From Peptoniphilus sp. GNH (GTDB lineage Bacteria > Bacillota > Clostridia > Tissierellales > Peptoniphilaceae), in assembly GCA_021307325.1 (NCBI GenBank), contig CP089931.1, positions 124,001-188,000 on the forward strand: a DNA stretch of 64,000 nucleotides, in the 5' to 3' direction. This document shows, one piece after another, positions 22,215-30,873 of the stretch. The notes beneath the pieces were generated by a model. That model had not been told where the DNA came from. It did no database searches and saw only the letters and a program-made list of their open reading frames with translations. The translations under genes were made by a program, and so were the position numbers. Numbering within the stretch: the first letter of the stretch is position 1; each line of letters begins with the position of its first letter.

Positions 22215-22680
22215 ATGAAGGTTAAAAGCAGGGTCTTACGATTCATATACTTAATTGTTTTTGTAGCTATTAGTATCTTGATACGTTTTCAAGCTTAGAA
22301 AATCGATCTAATTTTAATAAAATGACAGAAATGAGAGCTGATCTTCAACAGGCCACAAATTTGAAAAAGAGATTGAAAGAGCGTATGCAAATGGAAGAAT
22401 CGATGGTTATCCAGATAAGACATTTAGACCAGATGATGACATTACAAGAGCAGAAGCTGTAAAAATATTGAATAGACTTTTTGATAGATATGCAGATAAG
22501 GAGTATGTAGACAAGAATCAAGAAAAGATAAAATATTTTATCGATCTTTATAAAACAGATTGGTTCTATTATGAAATGGTAGAAGCTGCAAATACTCACG
22601 AATATCATAGAAGACATTCTAGCTTGGAAGAAGTTTGGCATCAAGTATTCAAAGATTACAGCAAAAAACTGGACAAATAA
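22215..22680 (+). pseudogene. relic of a secreted S-layer-homology (SLH) protein
   Basis: ATG 22215 gives a signal-peptide-like stretch (MKVKSRVLRFIYLIVFVAIS...) that stops after 23 codons. About 50 bp on, a second frame reads GHKFEKEIERAYANGRIDGY and then DKTFRPDDDITRAEAVKILN, a classic SLH motif, ending at 22680 with KKLDK. The join needs both a stop and a frameshift, and most of the protein is missing. SLH domains anchor surface proteins to pyruvylated wall polymers. Confidence 0.75.
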
Positions 22681-22718
22681 AAAAACATGGGTGGATAATA
22701 ATCCACACATGTTTTTTT
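22681..22718 (+). terminator. terminator after the SLH relic
   Basis: AAAAACATG-GTGGAT pairs with ATCCAC-CATGTTTTT with one mismatch, followed by T-rich DNA. Confidence 0.75.
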
Positions 22719-23170
22719 ATTTGAAAACTCACACTTAGGTTTTTTGGTGCTAGACTTAGAGATGAAAGACAAATGAAAACACCCATGCGTCAGAATCTAA
22801 AAGCTTGTTACTAAAAATATGGATAAACATAATAGTTAAATCATATCCATAAGATATAGTAAATATAAAAACTAATTGTATCAAAAACAATGAGATTTTT
22901 AATAAATATAATGATATATTAAAAACGAAAAACGACTAAAACAAGATTACCTAAGTGTAAAGATAGAAATCATATAATTTTATGAATTAATAAGTAGAAA
23001 TGGCAAGTAAAAAACATGGATTTTTCTTAGTTGGAGCTTGATTTCAAACGTAAGAGAAAAGTTATAGGATTTGATGATGGAATTGTCATATTGTTTTTTA
23101 AATTTATAAACTATAAGGGACTTCTATATTTAGAATAATTAAGCTTTTTGCTATAATAAGTCATAAGATG
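22719..23170. other. non-coding AT-rich stretch
   Basis: About 450 bp with no credible ORF, RNA or repeat. It separates the SLH relic from hpt and may be further decayed coding DNA. The promoter of hpt presumably lies at its right end. Confidence 0.5.
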
Positions 23171-23192
23171 ATTATAAATTACGGAGGCGTTT

Positions 23193-23723
23193 ATGAAAGA
23201 TAAGGTTGAGAGAGTGCTTTTTGATGAAGCGACTTTAAAAAAGAGGATTGAAACTATGGGACACAGTCTTGATCTCTTATATAAAGATGAGGAAGATTTG
23301 CTTGTAATATCGCTTTTAAAGGGCTCTTTTATATTTGCAGCTGATTTGATAAGGTCTATGCAAACTAAGTTGGAAGTGGACTTTATGATTACATCTTCAT
23401 ATGAGGATCAGGAAAAGACAAGTGGTGAAGTGAAACTAGTGAAAGATTTTTCTTCTAGGATAAAAGACAGAAATGTTTTAGTTGTAGATGACATAGTGGA
23501 TTCAGGCAGGACTATGAAATTTGTGTTGGAACATTTGAAGAAAGAAAATCCCAAGTCTTTGAGGTCTTGTGTCTTGTTGGATAAGCCATCTAGAAGGGAA
23601 GTTGACATTGATGCTGATATGGTTGGCTTTGAGATAGAAGATCTTTTTGTTGTCGGATATGGTTTGAATTATGGGGATTATTATAGAAATGTGCCCTATG
23701 TGTTTACTTATAAAAGGTCATGA
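23193..23723 (+). CDS. hpt: Hypoxanthine phosphoribosyltransferase
   Basis: Purine salvage enzyme (176 aa) converting hypoxanthine/guanine plus PRPP to IMP/GMP. The PRPP-binding motif VLVVDDIVDSGRTM is clear, as are LLKGSFIFAADL and the VGYGLNYGDYYRN end. ATG follows GGAGG. Its stop overlaps the next start (ATGA). Confidence 0.96.
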   Translation: MKDKVERVLFDEATLKKRIETMGHSLDLLYKDEEDLLVISLLKGSFIFAADLIRSMQTKLEVDFMITSSYEDQEKTSGEVKLVKDFSSRIKDRNVLVVDDIVDSGRTMKFVLEHLKKENPKSLRSCVLLDKPSRREVDIDADMVGFEIEDLFVVGYGLNYGDYYRNVPYVFTYKRS

Positions 23724-24655
23724 GAAAAAAATATAAGATACAGAGACTAGGTGTTACAGAGGTCAATTTTATTGCGCTTGTTCTGGGGCTGATTTTTATA
23801 AGTGTAGGCTCTTTGATTCAGCGGATAGATTTCTTCAATGGCCTTATGGTAAATGAATTTATAATAATTTTATTTCCAGCCATAGTGCTTCTTAGAAGGA
23901 GCAATGTCAAAAAAGTTTTGAAATTAAATAGACTGTCGATGCTTGATACTGCAAGGGTTATTTTGATTGTTATTTTATTTTATCCCTTAGTTTTGCTGTG
24001 CAATGGTCTGTTTTTATCTTTTTTGTCGCAGTTCTATGAATTGAAGGACTTCTCTTTACAAGTCATGCAACATGAGAAATCTCTTTTGACATATATATTT
24101 TATATGGCGTTTATACCTTGTATCTGTGAGGAGGTATTTTTCAGAGGGGCTTTAATGAATGCTTATGAGCATTATGGTCCCAAGTTTGCAGTACTATGCT
24201 CAGCTTTTATATTCGCTCTCTTTCACTTTGACCCACAAAATCTGATGGCTCCTTTTATGCTGGGTATTTTGTTTGGCATGGTTATGGAGGCTTCGTCGTC
24301 CTTGTATGCAGCTTTTGTCGCCCATTTTACTAATAATGTCTTGGCGATTTTGGCGGCTAAGTATGGCAATGGTGCTATTTTTGATTTTTTAAAATCCACA
24401 AGGGCAGCTTGGGAAGTGGGGTCAATACAATTTTTTACCATAATAATTTTGGTTTTCCTATCGGGATTTTCGATATTTTTGATAGCAAAGCTTTATAAGG
24501 CTATAAAAAAAGATTCAAATAAGGATTTGGCTATTCAGGAAATGAAGTTTAAGTATGAGTTTGATATAGTTAGTTTTTGGCCGATTTTAATTATGATAAT
24601 TGTGTATATTTTCTATTTGAAGATGAATTTTGCCATAAGAGGCTCGCTTTTGTAG
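23720..24655 (+). CDS. CPBP-family intramembrane glutamic endopeptidase
   Basis: 311 aa, about eight membrane segments. Family motifs: EEVFFRGALMNAYEH (motif 1, paired Glu and Arg), FALFHFDPQN (motif 2, His) and the later FVAHFTNNVLA (His/Asn). These proteins are CAAX-protease/bacteriocin-immunity relatives that cut within the membrane; the substrate here is unknown. Overlaps hpt by four bases and precedes the pilin-like group. Confidence 0.9.
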   Translation: MRKKYKIQRLGVTEVNFIALVLGLIFISVGSLIQRIDFFNGLMVNEFIIILFPAIVLLRRSNVKKVLKLNRLSMLDTARVILIVILFYPLVLLCNGLFLSFLSQFYELKDFSLQVMQHEKSLLTYIFYMAFIPCICEEVFFRGALMNAYEHYGPKFAVLCSAFIFALFHFDPQNLMAPFMLGILFGMVMEASSSLYAAFVAHFTNNVLAILAAKYGNGAIFDFLKSTRAAWEVGSIQFFTIIILVFLSGFSIFLIAKLYKAIKKDSNKDLAIQEMKFKYEFDIVSFWPILIMIIVYIFYLKMNFAIRGSLL

Positions 24656-24664
24656 GAGGATAAA

Positions 24665-25024
24665 ATGAAAAAAAAGGCTTTCACTCTATTAGAGATGGTT
24701 GTTGTCATTGCCATAATTTTAATTTTGATGTCTATTGCGATTCCAAGATATGCTAGATCGAGCTTGACAGCTCAGGTAGCTGCTCACAATGCCAATGTTA
24801 AGGTCATAAAGAATGCAGCTGTATTATATCTATCAGAAAATCCAGAAAAAACTAGCATAAGCATGGATGATATCAAACCATATATTGAAGGCAAGTTTCC
24901 AAAGCCTATGAAAAATTCGGGGGCTAGTGATTTTTCTATAAGCGTTGGCACTGATGGCAGTGTTAATGTAACGCCTGGCGAAATGCAGATTGTGAATGGA
25001 AAAGCTGAACCCAAGGTGGATTAG
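24665..25024 (+). CDS. Type IV pilin-like / pseudopilin protein
   Basis: 119 aa. The N-terminus KKKAFTLLEMVVVIAIIL is a type III (prepilin) signal: a short basic leader, cleavage before Phe, Glu at +5 and a hydrophobic helix. The residue before the cut is Ala rather than the usual Gly. The rest is a short pilin head resembling ComGC-type pseudopilins. AGGAGG precedes. It directly abuts the prepilin peptidase gene, its likely processing enzyme. Confidence 0.88.
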   Translation: MKKKAFTLLEMVVVIAIILILMSIAIPRYARSSLTAQVAAHNANVKVIKNAAVLYLSENPEKTSISMDDIKPYIEGKFPKPMKNSGASDFSISVGTDGSVNVTPGEMQIVNGKAEPKVD

Positions 25025-25723
25025 GTGTATTGTCTTTTCGCAATTTTATTTTTGATTTTTTTATATTTTAATTACAAAATATTTATTTATAGGTCTTATG
25101 AGTTTTCAAATGATAAATCAAGAGAAAAATACAGTAAGGGCGCTTTATTAGAAAGAGTAGAAAAAAAGTCCTTAAAGATTTTAGCCTTTCATATGATTTT
25201 GTCTTTTACTTTATTTTTCTTTTTGAGTTTGTGGTTTTCATTTGGGATTGAAGCCCTTATTTGGTCTATGGCACTTGCTGGACTTGGCATGGTGTTTATC
25301 TATGATTTTTTGTATAGGTTTATTTATCTAGAAGACCTTGGTATAATCTTGATCCTTGGTCTTTTAATAAATATAGATAATCTCTATGAAAGCATTTTAT
25401 CTGGCTTTTGCTACTTGCTCATAATGCTTATAATTTATAAAATGTGGGACCAAGCGACTGGCGAGGGTGATGTTTATTTTGCATTTATAATAGGAATTTT
25501 TACAAAATCCTATATGTTCTTTTACTCTATGCTATTTGCCTATGTCCTTGCAGGGATTTATGGAATTTTTCTCTTCTTTATAAAAAGAGAGAATTTGAAG
25601 AGTGAAATTCCCCTTGCTTCTTTTATGGTCTTGGGTCTTTTGTTGAACTTGGGAGGTCTGTGGTGGTTGGAAAATTCTGCATACTTGACTTATATGATGA
25701 AGGAATTTATGCATTTAAAGTAA
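25025..25723 (+). CDS. Prepilin peptidase (A24 family)
   Basis: 232 aa membrane protein. The two catalytic aspartates of type IV leader peptidases are visible: one in the first part (YDFLYRFI) and one in the GxGD motif (TGEGDVYFAFIIG). The N-terminal methyltransferase domain with CxxC pairs is not evident, so this is a short form. GTG start immediately after the pilin stop. Its 3' end overlaps the next gene by 64 bp in another frame. Confidence 0.8.
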   Translation: MYCLFAILFLIFLYFNYKIFIYRSYEFSNDKSREKYSKGALLERVEKKSLKILAFHMILSFTLFFFLSLWFSFGIEALIWSMALAGLGMVFIYDFLYRFIYLEDLGIILILGLLINIDNLYESILSGFCYLLIMLIIYKMWDQATGEGDVYFAFIIGIFTKSYMFFYSMLFAYVLAGIYGIFLFFIKRENLKSEIPLASFMVLGLLLNLGGLWWLENSAYLTYMMKEFMHLK

Positions 25724-26634
25724 ATAAGAGAATAGTAAAAGATAAATTTTTCTTTGCCGGTCTTAACACTTTCAACGCAGGGCTCATAAAAGACACCTTA
25801 GAGGCGCATTACATATTTAAGAAGGCTCTGGACTTTCTTGGTGATAAAAATGAAAATATATATGTGTTTTTTGACTCTGATGGGCTTCTTTATAAAAGAA
25901 TCGACGCTCCTTGTTTAAAAAATAAAGATTTGCAATCTTATATCTACTACAAATTACAAGACTTATTTTATGACTCCGCAGATGACCTATCATATTCTTT
26001 TGGGGAAATGACAGATAAAAGTCTGGGAATTTTTGCTGTAAAAAAGGAAATTACAGAGGCTTTTTCTAAATTTTTTTCCAAATACGACTTGAAAATAAAA
26101 CTGGTTCCAAGAGCGGCAGGTCTTTTGTGCAAAAATATGGTTATAAGACAAATTGGCTTAGGTCAGGGATTTTTTTACAAGTATGATGATGATTTGACCT
26201 ACAAAAAGACTTGGCAGTATTTTGGCTATAAAAAAATTGCTGCAGAAAAAAAGCTTGGATATTTTGCCATAAGGGAGAAATTAAGAGAAGATGATTTGTC
26301 ATTAATAGAAGATTTGCAAGCTCACTTCATATCGGAAAGACAGGAGCAGAGATTTCTTTTAAAGGGACTTGGATTCGAAGGGGAGATTCTCGATTTGCCA
26401 TATGCAGGTGAAAATAGGGAAGTCTATGACAAGTATTTGAGAAAAAATTTTATGGATTTTACCTTTGAGAGAAGGTATAAAAAAAGCAAAAAACTAACTT
26501 ATTTGTCTTTGTTAGTAATAGCTATTATAATTTTAAATGTGTTTTTATATTTAGGTCTTGATTTCAAGTTAAAGAGAGCCGAGAGCGATTATAAAAAACT
26601 AGAATTAAAGTTGGAAGAAATAAAAGGGGATTAA
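25660..26634 (+). CDS. GspL/PilM-PilN-like pilus or secretion assembly protein
   Basis: 324 aa. Residues 1-~255 resemble a divergent PilM-type actin-like domain (CILDLYDEGIYAFKV start; KIKLVPRAAGLLCKN). A single membrane helix (TYLSLLVIAIIILNVFLYLG, ~280-300) and a short coiled coil follow, as in PilN. That order, cytoplasmic actin-like domain then membrane anchor, is the GspL layout. Start GTG 25660 (or 25663) is preceded by GGGAGGT inside the peptidase gene. Assignment rests on layout and neighbours, since sequence conservation is low. Confidence 0.6.
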   Translation: MVVGKFCILDLYDEGIYAFKVNKRIVKDKFFFAGLNTFNAGLIKDTLEAHYIFKKALDFLGDKNENIYVFFDSDGLLYKRIDAPCLKNKDLQSYIYYKLQDLFYDSADDLSYSFGEMTDKSLGIFAVKKEITEAFSKFFSKYDLKIKLVPRAAGLLCKNMVIRQIGLGQGFFYKYDDDLTYKKTWQYFGYKKIAAEKKLGYFAIREKLREDDLSLIEDLQAHFISERQEQRFLLKGLGFEGEILDLPYAGENREVYDKYLRKNFMDFTFERRYKKSKKLTYLSLLVIAIIILNVFLYLGLDFKLKRAESDYKKLELKLEEIKGD

Positions 26635-26644
26635 AAATATATTT

Positions 26645-27634
26645 ATGGAAGTTGGGAAAATTTCTAACAAGGATTTAGAAGAAATAATTTTTGATAAAAT
26701 AAAAAATCCACGTGTCGAAGTCATTCAAAAAAGTGGACTTGGAATAGATGCTGGAATTTTAAATTTTGCTGGAGATGATTTTGTAATTTCAACAGATCCA
26801 ATCACAGGGGCAAGCAAGGGGCTCGGAAGGTTGGCTGTCAATGTTTCAGCCAATGATATAGCAACAGAGGGAGCAGATCCAGTGGCACTTTTACTAACAA
26901 TTTTAATGCCGCCAAAATCTGATTTGAAAGAGTTTGAAGAAATTATAGATGAGGCCTTGGCAGAATGTGAGAAGCTTGGCATGGATCTTATAGGAGGTCA
27001 TTCTGAGGTAACAGATGCTGTGACAAAACCTCTGGTATCGTCGACAGTAATAGGAAGAAAGAAGGCCCTAAAGCCGCAGCAACCGAAGCCAGGCGACTAT
27101 TTAGCAATGACAAAAGAAGCTGGCATAGAGGGAGCCTTAATATTGCTTTTAGAGGATAAGGAAAATCTTGAAAAAATCTTGACTCCAGAAGAAATAAATC
27201 ACATAGAGGGCTTCAAAGATAAACTTTCTGTTGTAAAAGAGGGCAAACTTGCAAGGATGTATGGAGCAAGTTTACTACATGATGTGACAGAGGGAGGAGT
27301 ATTTGGAGGAATATGGGAGCTTGCCACAAGAAGTGGTTTTGGAGTTTATGTAGATAGAGAAAAAATCCCAGTCCACAGTGGACTTGAAAAGATTTGTAAA
27401 GAGTACTCAATAAGCCATTATAACCTGATATCAAGTGGCTCCATGCTCATCTTGATAGGGGCAGAAAATTACACAACTTTAAAAGGAAAATTAGCTGAAT
27501 GTGGAATAGAGCTTGAAAAGATTGGAGTTCTCAAAAAAGAAAAAAGTATAATAGATTTAGAAGGAAATAATATAGAGATGCCACTTGCGGATCATCTCTA
27601 TAAGGCCTTGGCTTTGATAAAAGATAAAAAGTAG
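26645..27634 (+). CDS. AIR synthase-related protein (HypE/ThiL-like)
   Basis: 329 aa of the PurM/HypE/ThiL/SelD ATP-binding superfamily. Visible: GIDAGILNF, the metal/ATP block DPITGASKGLGRLAVNVSAN, GGHSEVTDAVTKPLVSSTVIG and DVTEGGVFGGIWELATRSG. Such stand-alone HypE-like proteins are common in clostridia and their substrate is not known. No hydrogenase-maturation genes lie nearby, so I do not call it hypE. Confidence 0.85.
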   Translation: MEVGKISNKDLEEIIFDKIKNPRVEVIQKSGLGIDAGILNFAGDDFVISTDPITGASKGLGRLAVNVSANDIATEGADPVALLLTILMPPKSDLKEFEEIIDEALAECEKLGMDLIGGHSEVTDAVTKPLVSSTVIGRKKALKPQQPKPGDYLAMTKEAGIEGALILLLEDKENLEKILTPEEINHIEGFKDKLSVVKEGKLARMYGASLLHDVTEGGVFGGIWELATRSGFGVYVDREKIPVHSGLEKICKEYSISHYNLISSGSMLILIGAENYTTLKGKLAECGIELEKIGVLKKEKSIIDLEGNNIEMPLADHLYKALALIKDKK

Positions 27635-27658
27635 GGTCTTAGACTATGGAGGATTAAA

Positions 27659-28987
27659 TTGAAAAAAAGTATATTAAAAATGCTTGGACTTTTGCTAGTT
27701 TTTGTAGTAATTCCCAAAACAAGCCTTGGAAAGGTGGTTATCAAGCTAGAAGAAAAGTCTTATACAACAAGAAGTGTGGATCTACAGATGGACGGACAAA
27801 AAATAGATACAGAGTTCGCCCCATACATTCTAAAGGGCAGAACATTTGTCCCCATTAGAGATTTGACCGAAGCTCTAGGAGCCAAGGTTAAGTGGGATCA
27901 AAAGACCAAGGCCATAGAAATATCTATGAATAAAAAAGAAATAAAGCTCAAGATAGATTCCAACATCTGCTATGTAGACGGCAAAAAGACCAAGTTAGAT
28001 GACAATATAATCCCCAAGCTCACATCATATTTTGAACCCAGAATGGAACAAAAAACTGTGGTGCCGCTTAGATTTATATCAGAAACTTTTGGCTACAAGG
28101 TGGACTTTAGGTCTGCAGATGACTTGGTTATGATCGAAACTGGAGAAAAACTTTCAAAGTCAAAAGCAAAAGACAAGCTAAATCAAGATATTGCATCTAA
28201 AAATGGAGAGGGAGAAAAAGACGAGGGACCAGAAATCTCAGGGTTCAAGTCCGATGAAGGCTACTTAATCGGTGGCAATACCTTTATTTCGAATAATGAA
28301 AGAAATGAGATAAAAAAGACGCAAAAAAAATCTCTAAAAAAATATTATGAAGAAGCAGGAATCGACTTGGACGAATTTAAGGACAGAAAAATCACCAAGA
28401 AATTCAAATCAGACGGGCAAATAACTATAGTATTGGATGCTGGTCATGGAGGAAAGGATTCAGGAGGAGTAGCTGAGGGCAGGGTGCCTGAAAAGGAACT
28501 TACCATAAGAACTGTCTTTATTTTGCAAGATATGTTAAAAGACAGGGGCTATGAAGTCATTTTGACAAGGGATCGAGATGAGTATATAAAGTTGATGGAC
28601 AGGGCAGGACTTTCCAATGACAAAAATGCGGAACTCTTTCTTAGTATCCACTACAATCTAGCAAGTTCAAAAACTGCTAGTGGTATAGAAGTCTTATATG
28701 CTGATGAGAAACAAGTGCCAATAAAGACAGTGGAGCAAAGGCATTTCGCAAGAGCCCTTCAAAGAGCGCTCATTGATGAAACTGGCACAGTAGATAGGGG
28801 CATAAAAAATAGACCAGATCTAATAGTTTTAAAGACAACTAAAAATGTGGCGGCTCTTGCTGAGTTAGGATTTATGTCAAATGATGAAGAGATGGATAAA
28901 ATCATGGAAGATGGTTATATAGAAAGAATGTGTCAAGCCCTGGTAAGAGGGATAGAAAATTATGTTGGAGAATATGAGGACAGATGA
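27659..28987 (+). CDS. N-acetylmuramoyl-L-alanine amidase with copper-amine-oxidase-like stalk domain
   Basis: 442 aa, secreted. A signal peptide is followed by a copper-amine-oxidase N-terminal-type domain (VDLQMDGQKIDTEF ... GRTFVPIRDLTEALGAKVKW, ~39-155), a charged linker, and an Amidase_3 domain (~258-436). The zinc ligands lie in VLDAGHGGKDSGG (His), a Glu in VPEKEL, and SIHYN (His). The catalytic Glu is in ALAELGFMSN. It cuts the stem peptide from MurNAc during wall turnover. TTG start after GGAGG. Overlaps rdgB by four bases. Confidence 0.93.
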   Translation: MKKSILKMLGLLLVFVVIPKTSLGKVVIKLEEKSYTTRSVDLQMDGQKIDTEFAPYILKGRTFVPIRDLTEALGAKVKWDQKTKAIEISMNKKEIKLKIDSNICYVDGKKTKLDDNIIPKLTSYFEPRMEQKTVVPLRFISETFGYKVDFRSADDLVMIETGEKLSKSKAKDKLNQDIASKNGEGEKDEGPEISGFKSDEGYLIGGNTFISNNERNEIKKTQKKSLKKYYEEAGIDLDEFKDRKITKKFKSDGQITIVLDAGHGGKDSGGVAEGRVPEKELTIRTVFILQDMLKDRGYEVILTRDRDEYIKLMDRAGLSNDKNAELFLSIHYNLASSKTASGIEVLYADEKQVPIKTVEQRHFARALQRALIDETGTVDRGIKNRPDLIVLKTTKNVAALAELGFMSNDEEMDKIMEDGYIERMCQALVRGIENYVGEYEDR

Positions 28988-29580
28988 AAAAAATAGTATT
29001 GGCAACAGACAATGATCACAAATTAGAAGAAATAAGGGATACTTTAGGAGATAAATTTCAAATATTATCAAAAAGTCAAGCTGGGCTTGGCGGCAGCAGT
29101 CCGGAAGAAAACCAAGACACTCTAGAAAAAAATGCCCTTATAAAGGCAAGTCATTTAGCAAAAAAAACGAATTACATTGTAATCGCAGACGACACAGGGC
29201 TTTTTGTAGAGGCGCTTGACGGCAAACCTGGTGTTCATTCAGCAAGATTTTCCTATGACTATGGCTTATCAAAAGACCATGATGACAGGATGAATAGAAG
29301 CTTGCTTTTAAAGCTTTTACAAGGAAAGGATAGAAGGGCATATTTTAAAACGGTGCTTTGTTTGATAGATGAAAATAAGGATGTTCACTATCTAGAAGGA
29401 ATCTGCAAAGGAGAAATTTCAGATAAGGAAAAGGGAGACAAGGGTTTCGGCTACGACTCTATATTTATACCAGATGGTTATGATAAGACCTTTGCAGAGA
29501 TGGGAGCAGAAAAAAACAAGATTTCTCACAGAGCAAGGGCTCTTGAAAAATTGGTTGAATTTTTTGAAAAGCACAAATAA
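28984..29580 (+). CDS. rdgB: dITP/XTP pyrophosphatase
   Basis: HAM1/RdgB-family house-cleaning enzyme (198 aa) that removes non-canonical purine triphosphates. Motifs: VLATDNDHKLEEI at the start, ADDTGLFVEALDGKPGVHSARF in the centre, and KGFGYDSIFIPDGYDKTFAEM with the final HRARALEKL. ATGA overlap with the amidase gene. Terminator follows. Confidence 0.95.
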   Translation: MKKIVLATDNDHKLEEIRDTLGDKFQILSKSQAGLGGSSPEENQDTLEKNALIKASHLAKKTNYIVIADDTGLFVEALDGKPGVHSARFSYDYGLSKDHDDRMNRSLLLKLLQGKDRRAYFKTVLCLIDENKDVHYLEGICKGEISDKEKGDKGFGYDSIFIPDGYDKTFAEMGAEKNKISHRARALEKLVEFFEKHK

Positions 29581-29609
29581 AAATTAGATAAGCTCCTTGG
29601 CAAACAAAA

Positions 29610-29646
29610 ACCGACGCAAGATTTGTGTATTTTGCGTCGGTATTTT
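29610..29646. terminator. bidirectional terminator between rdgB and the M20 gene
   Basis: ACCGACGCAA pairs with TTGCGTCGGT; T-rich DNA follows on the plus strand and A-rich DNA precedes, so it can serve both convergent genes. Confidence 0.85.
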
Positions 29647-29689
29647 TATACTGGATTTTAAGTGACAAGTTATAAGTCGCAGAAAATGA

Positions 29690-30853
29690 TTATAAAGTTG
29701 AATTTAAAAATTTCAAAGCAGTATTTTTAAAAATTTCAATTGTATCAAAATACTCATCAAGCTCTATATATTCATCGATTGTATGAGCCTTATTAGTAAG
29801 TCCGGGACCATAAACTAAAAGCTCAACATCATCTGATATGTGAATATATCTAGACAATTCACAAGTGCCAACCAAGGCCCTTACTTGTATATTTTTAGAT
29901 TTGGCAGTTTCTGTCAAAGCTTTAATAAGGGCACTATCTTTTTTAGCTTCAGCAGGATCTAGAACTTGATTTAATTCAAGGAAGAGTTTCGCATTTTTAT
30001 CATCTGCATTATTTTTTCTTATGGCATCTTCTAAAACTTTTATGGAGCTTTCGCTTGCAAACTCTGGAACTGTTCTGATATTTCCCTTTACTGATGCCTT
30101 ATCAGGAACAGAGTTAAATTGCAATCCACCCTCAATCATGGAAAATACATTTAATGTTGAGCCTAAATACTTATTTTTAAAAGCTTCGGTGGCGCTTATT
30201 TTATCGAATTCTTCTTGGACAGCCAAGATGAATTTAGCTATACTTGTTATGGCATTTATTCCAAGCTCAGGCATGGAGGAGTGGGCTGTTTTACCTAGGG
30301 CTTTCACAGTGTACATAATAGAACCCTTGGATGCGAATATGATTTGATTTTCGCCGTCTCTTTTGGTGGGTTCGGGTATTATAATAGCATCTACATTCTT
30401 TAAATAGCCACCATCTACAAGATCAAGTGCCCCCTGCATGCCAACCTCTTCTCCGACTGTTCCAATAAACCAAAGCTCGCCAGCAAAATCAATACTATTT
30501 TCTAGTATTTCTAAAATCGCATAGATGCTAGCGGCAACACCTGCTTTCATATCACAAGCTCCACGACCATAGAGCTTTTTATCTACCACTTCTCCAGCAA
30601 AAGGAGGATGGTCCCATCCATCTCCGGGTGCAACCACATCCAAATGACCAGAGAAGGCCAAAATCTTGCCTTTTTTGCTTCCACTAATTTTGACAAGTAT
30701 ATTATCCCTTCCAGGATATGACTCAATCAATTCCACATCAACATTTCTATACTTGTAGAATAAAGAAGCTATATATTCTGCCACTACCTTTTCATTACCA
30801 TTAACAGACTCAAGCTTTATTAAATTTTGTAGCACATCCAAATATTTTTCCAT
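29690..30853 (-). CDS. M20-family deacylase/dipeptidase (ArgE/DapE-like)
   Basis: 387 aa di-zinc hydrolase. Metal ligands: FSGHLDVVAPGDGWDHPPF (His, then Asp of the GRGACDMKAG block), GTVGEEVGMQGA (catalytic Glu plus metal Glu) and the C-terminal His in NKAHTIDEY. A dimerisation domain with HSSMPELGINAI lies between. The acyl substrate (succinyl-DAP, acetylornithine or a peptide) is not decidable from sequence. It lies 20 bp downstream of the MFS gene on the same strand, so they are probably one operon. Confidence 0.9.
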   Translation of the reverse strand: MEKYLDVLQNLIKLESVNGNEKVVAEYIASLFYKYRNVDVELIESYPGRDNILVKISGSKKGKILAFSGHLDVVAPGDGWDHPPFAGEVVDKKLYGRGACDMKAGVAASIYAILEILENSIDFAGELWFIGTVGEEVGMQGALDLVDGGYLKNVDAIIIPEPTKRDGENQIIFASKGSIMYTVKALGKTAHSSMPELGINAITSIAKFILAVQEEFDKISATEAFKNKYLGSTLNVFSMIEGGLQFNSVPDKASVKGNIRTVPEFASESSIKVLEDAIRKNNADDKNAKLFLELNQVLDPAEAKKDSALIKALTETAKSKNIQVRALVGTCELSRYIHISDDVELLVYGPGLTNKAHTIDEYIELDEYFDTIEIFKNTALKFLNSTL

Positions 30854-30873
30854 GATAAAATCCTTTCCAAAAA

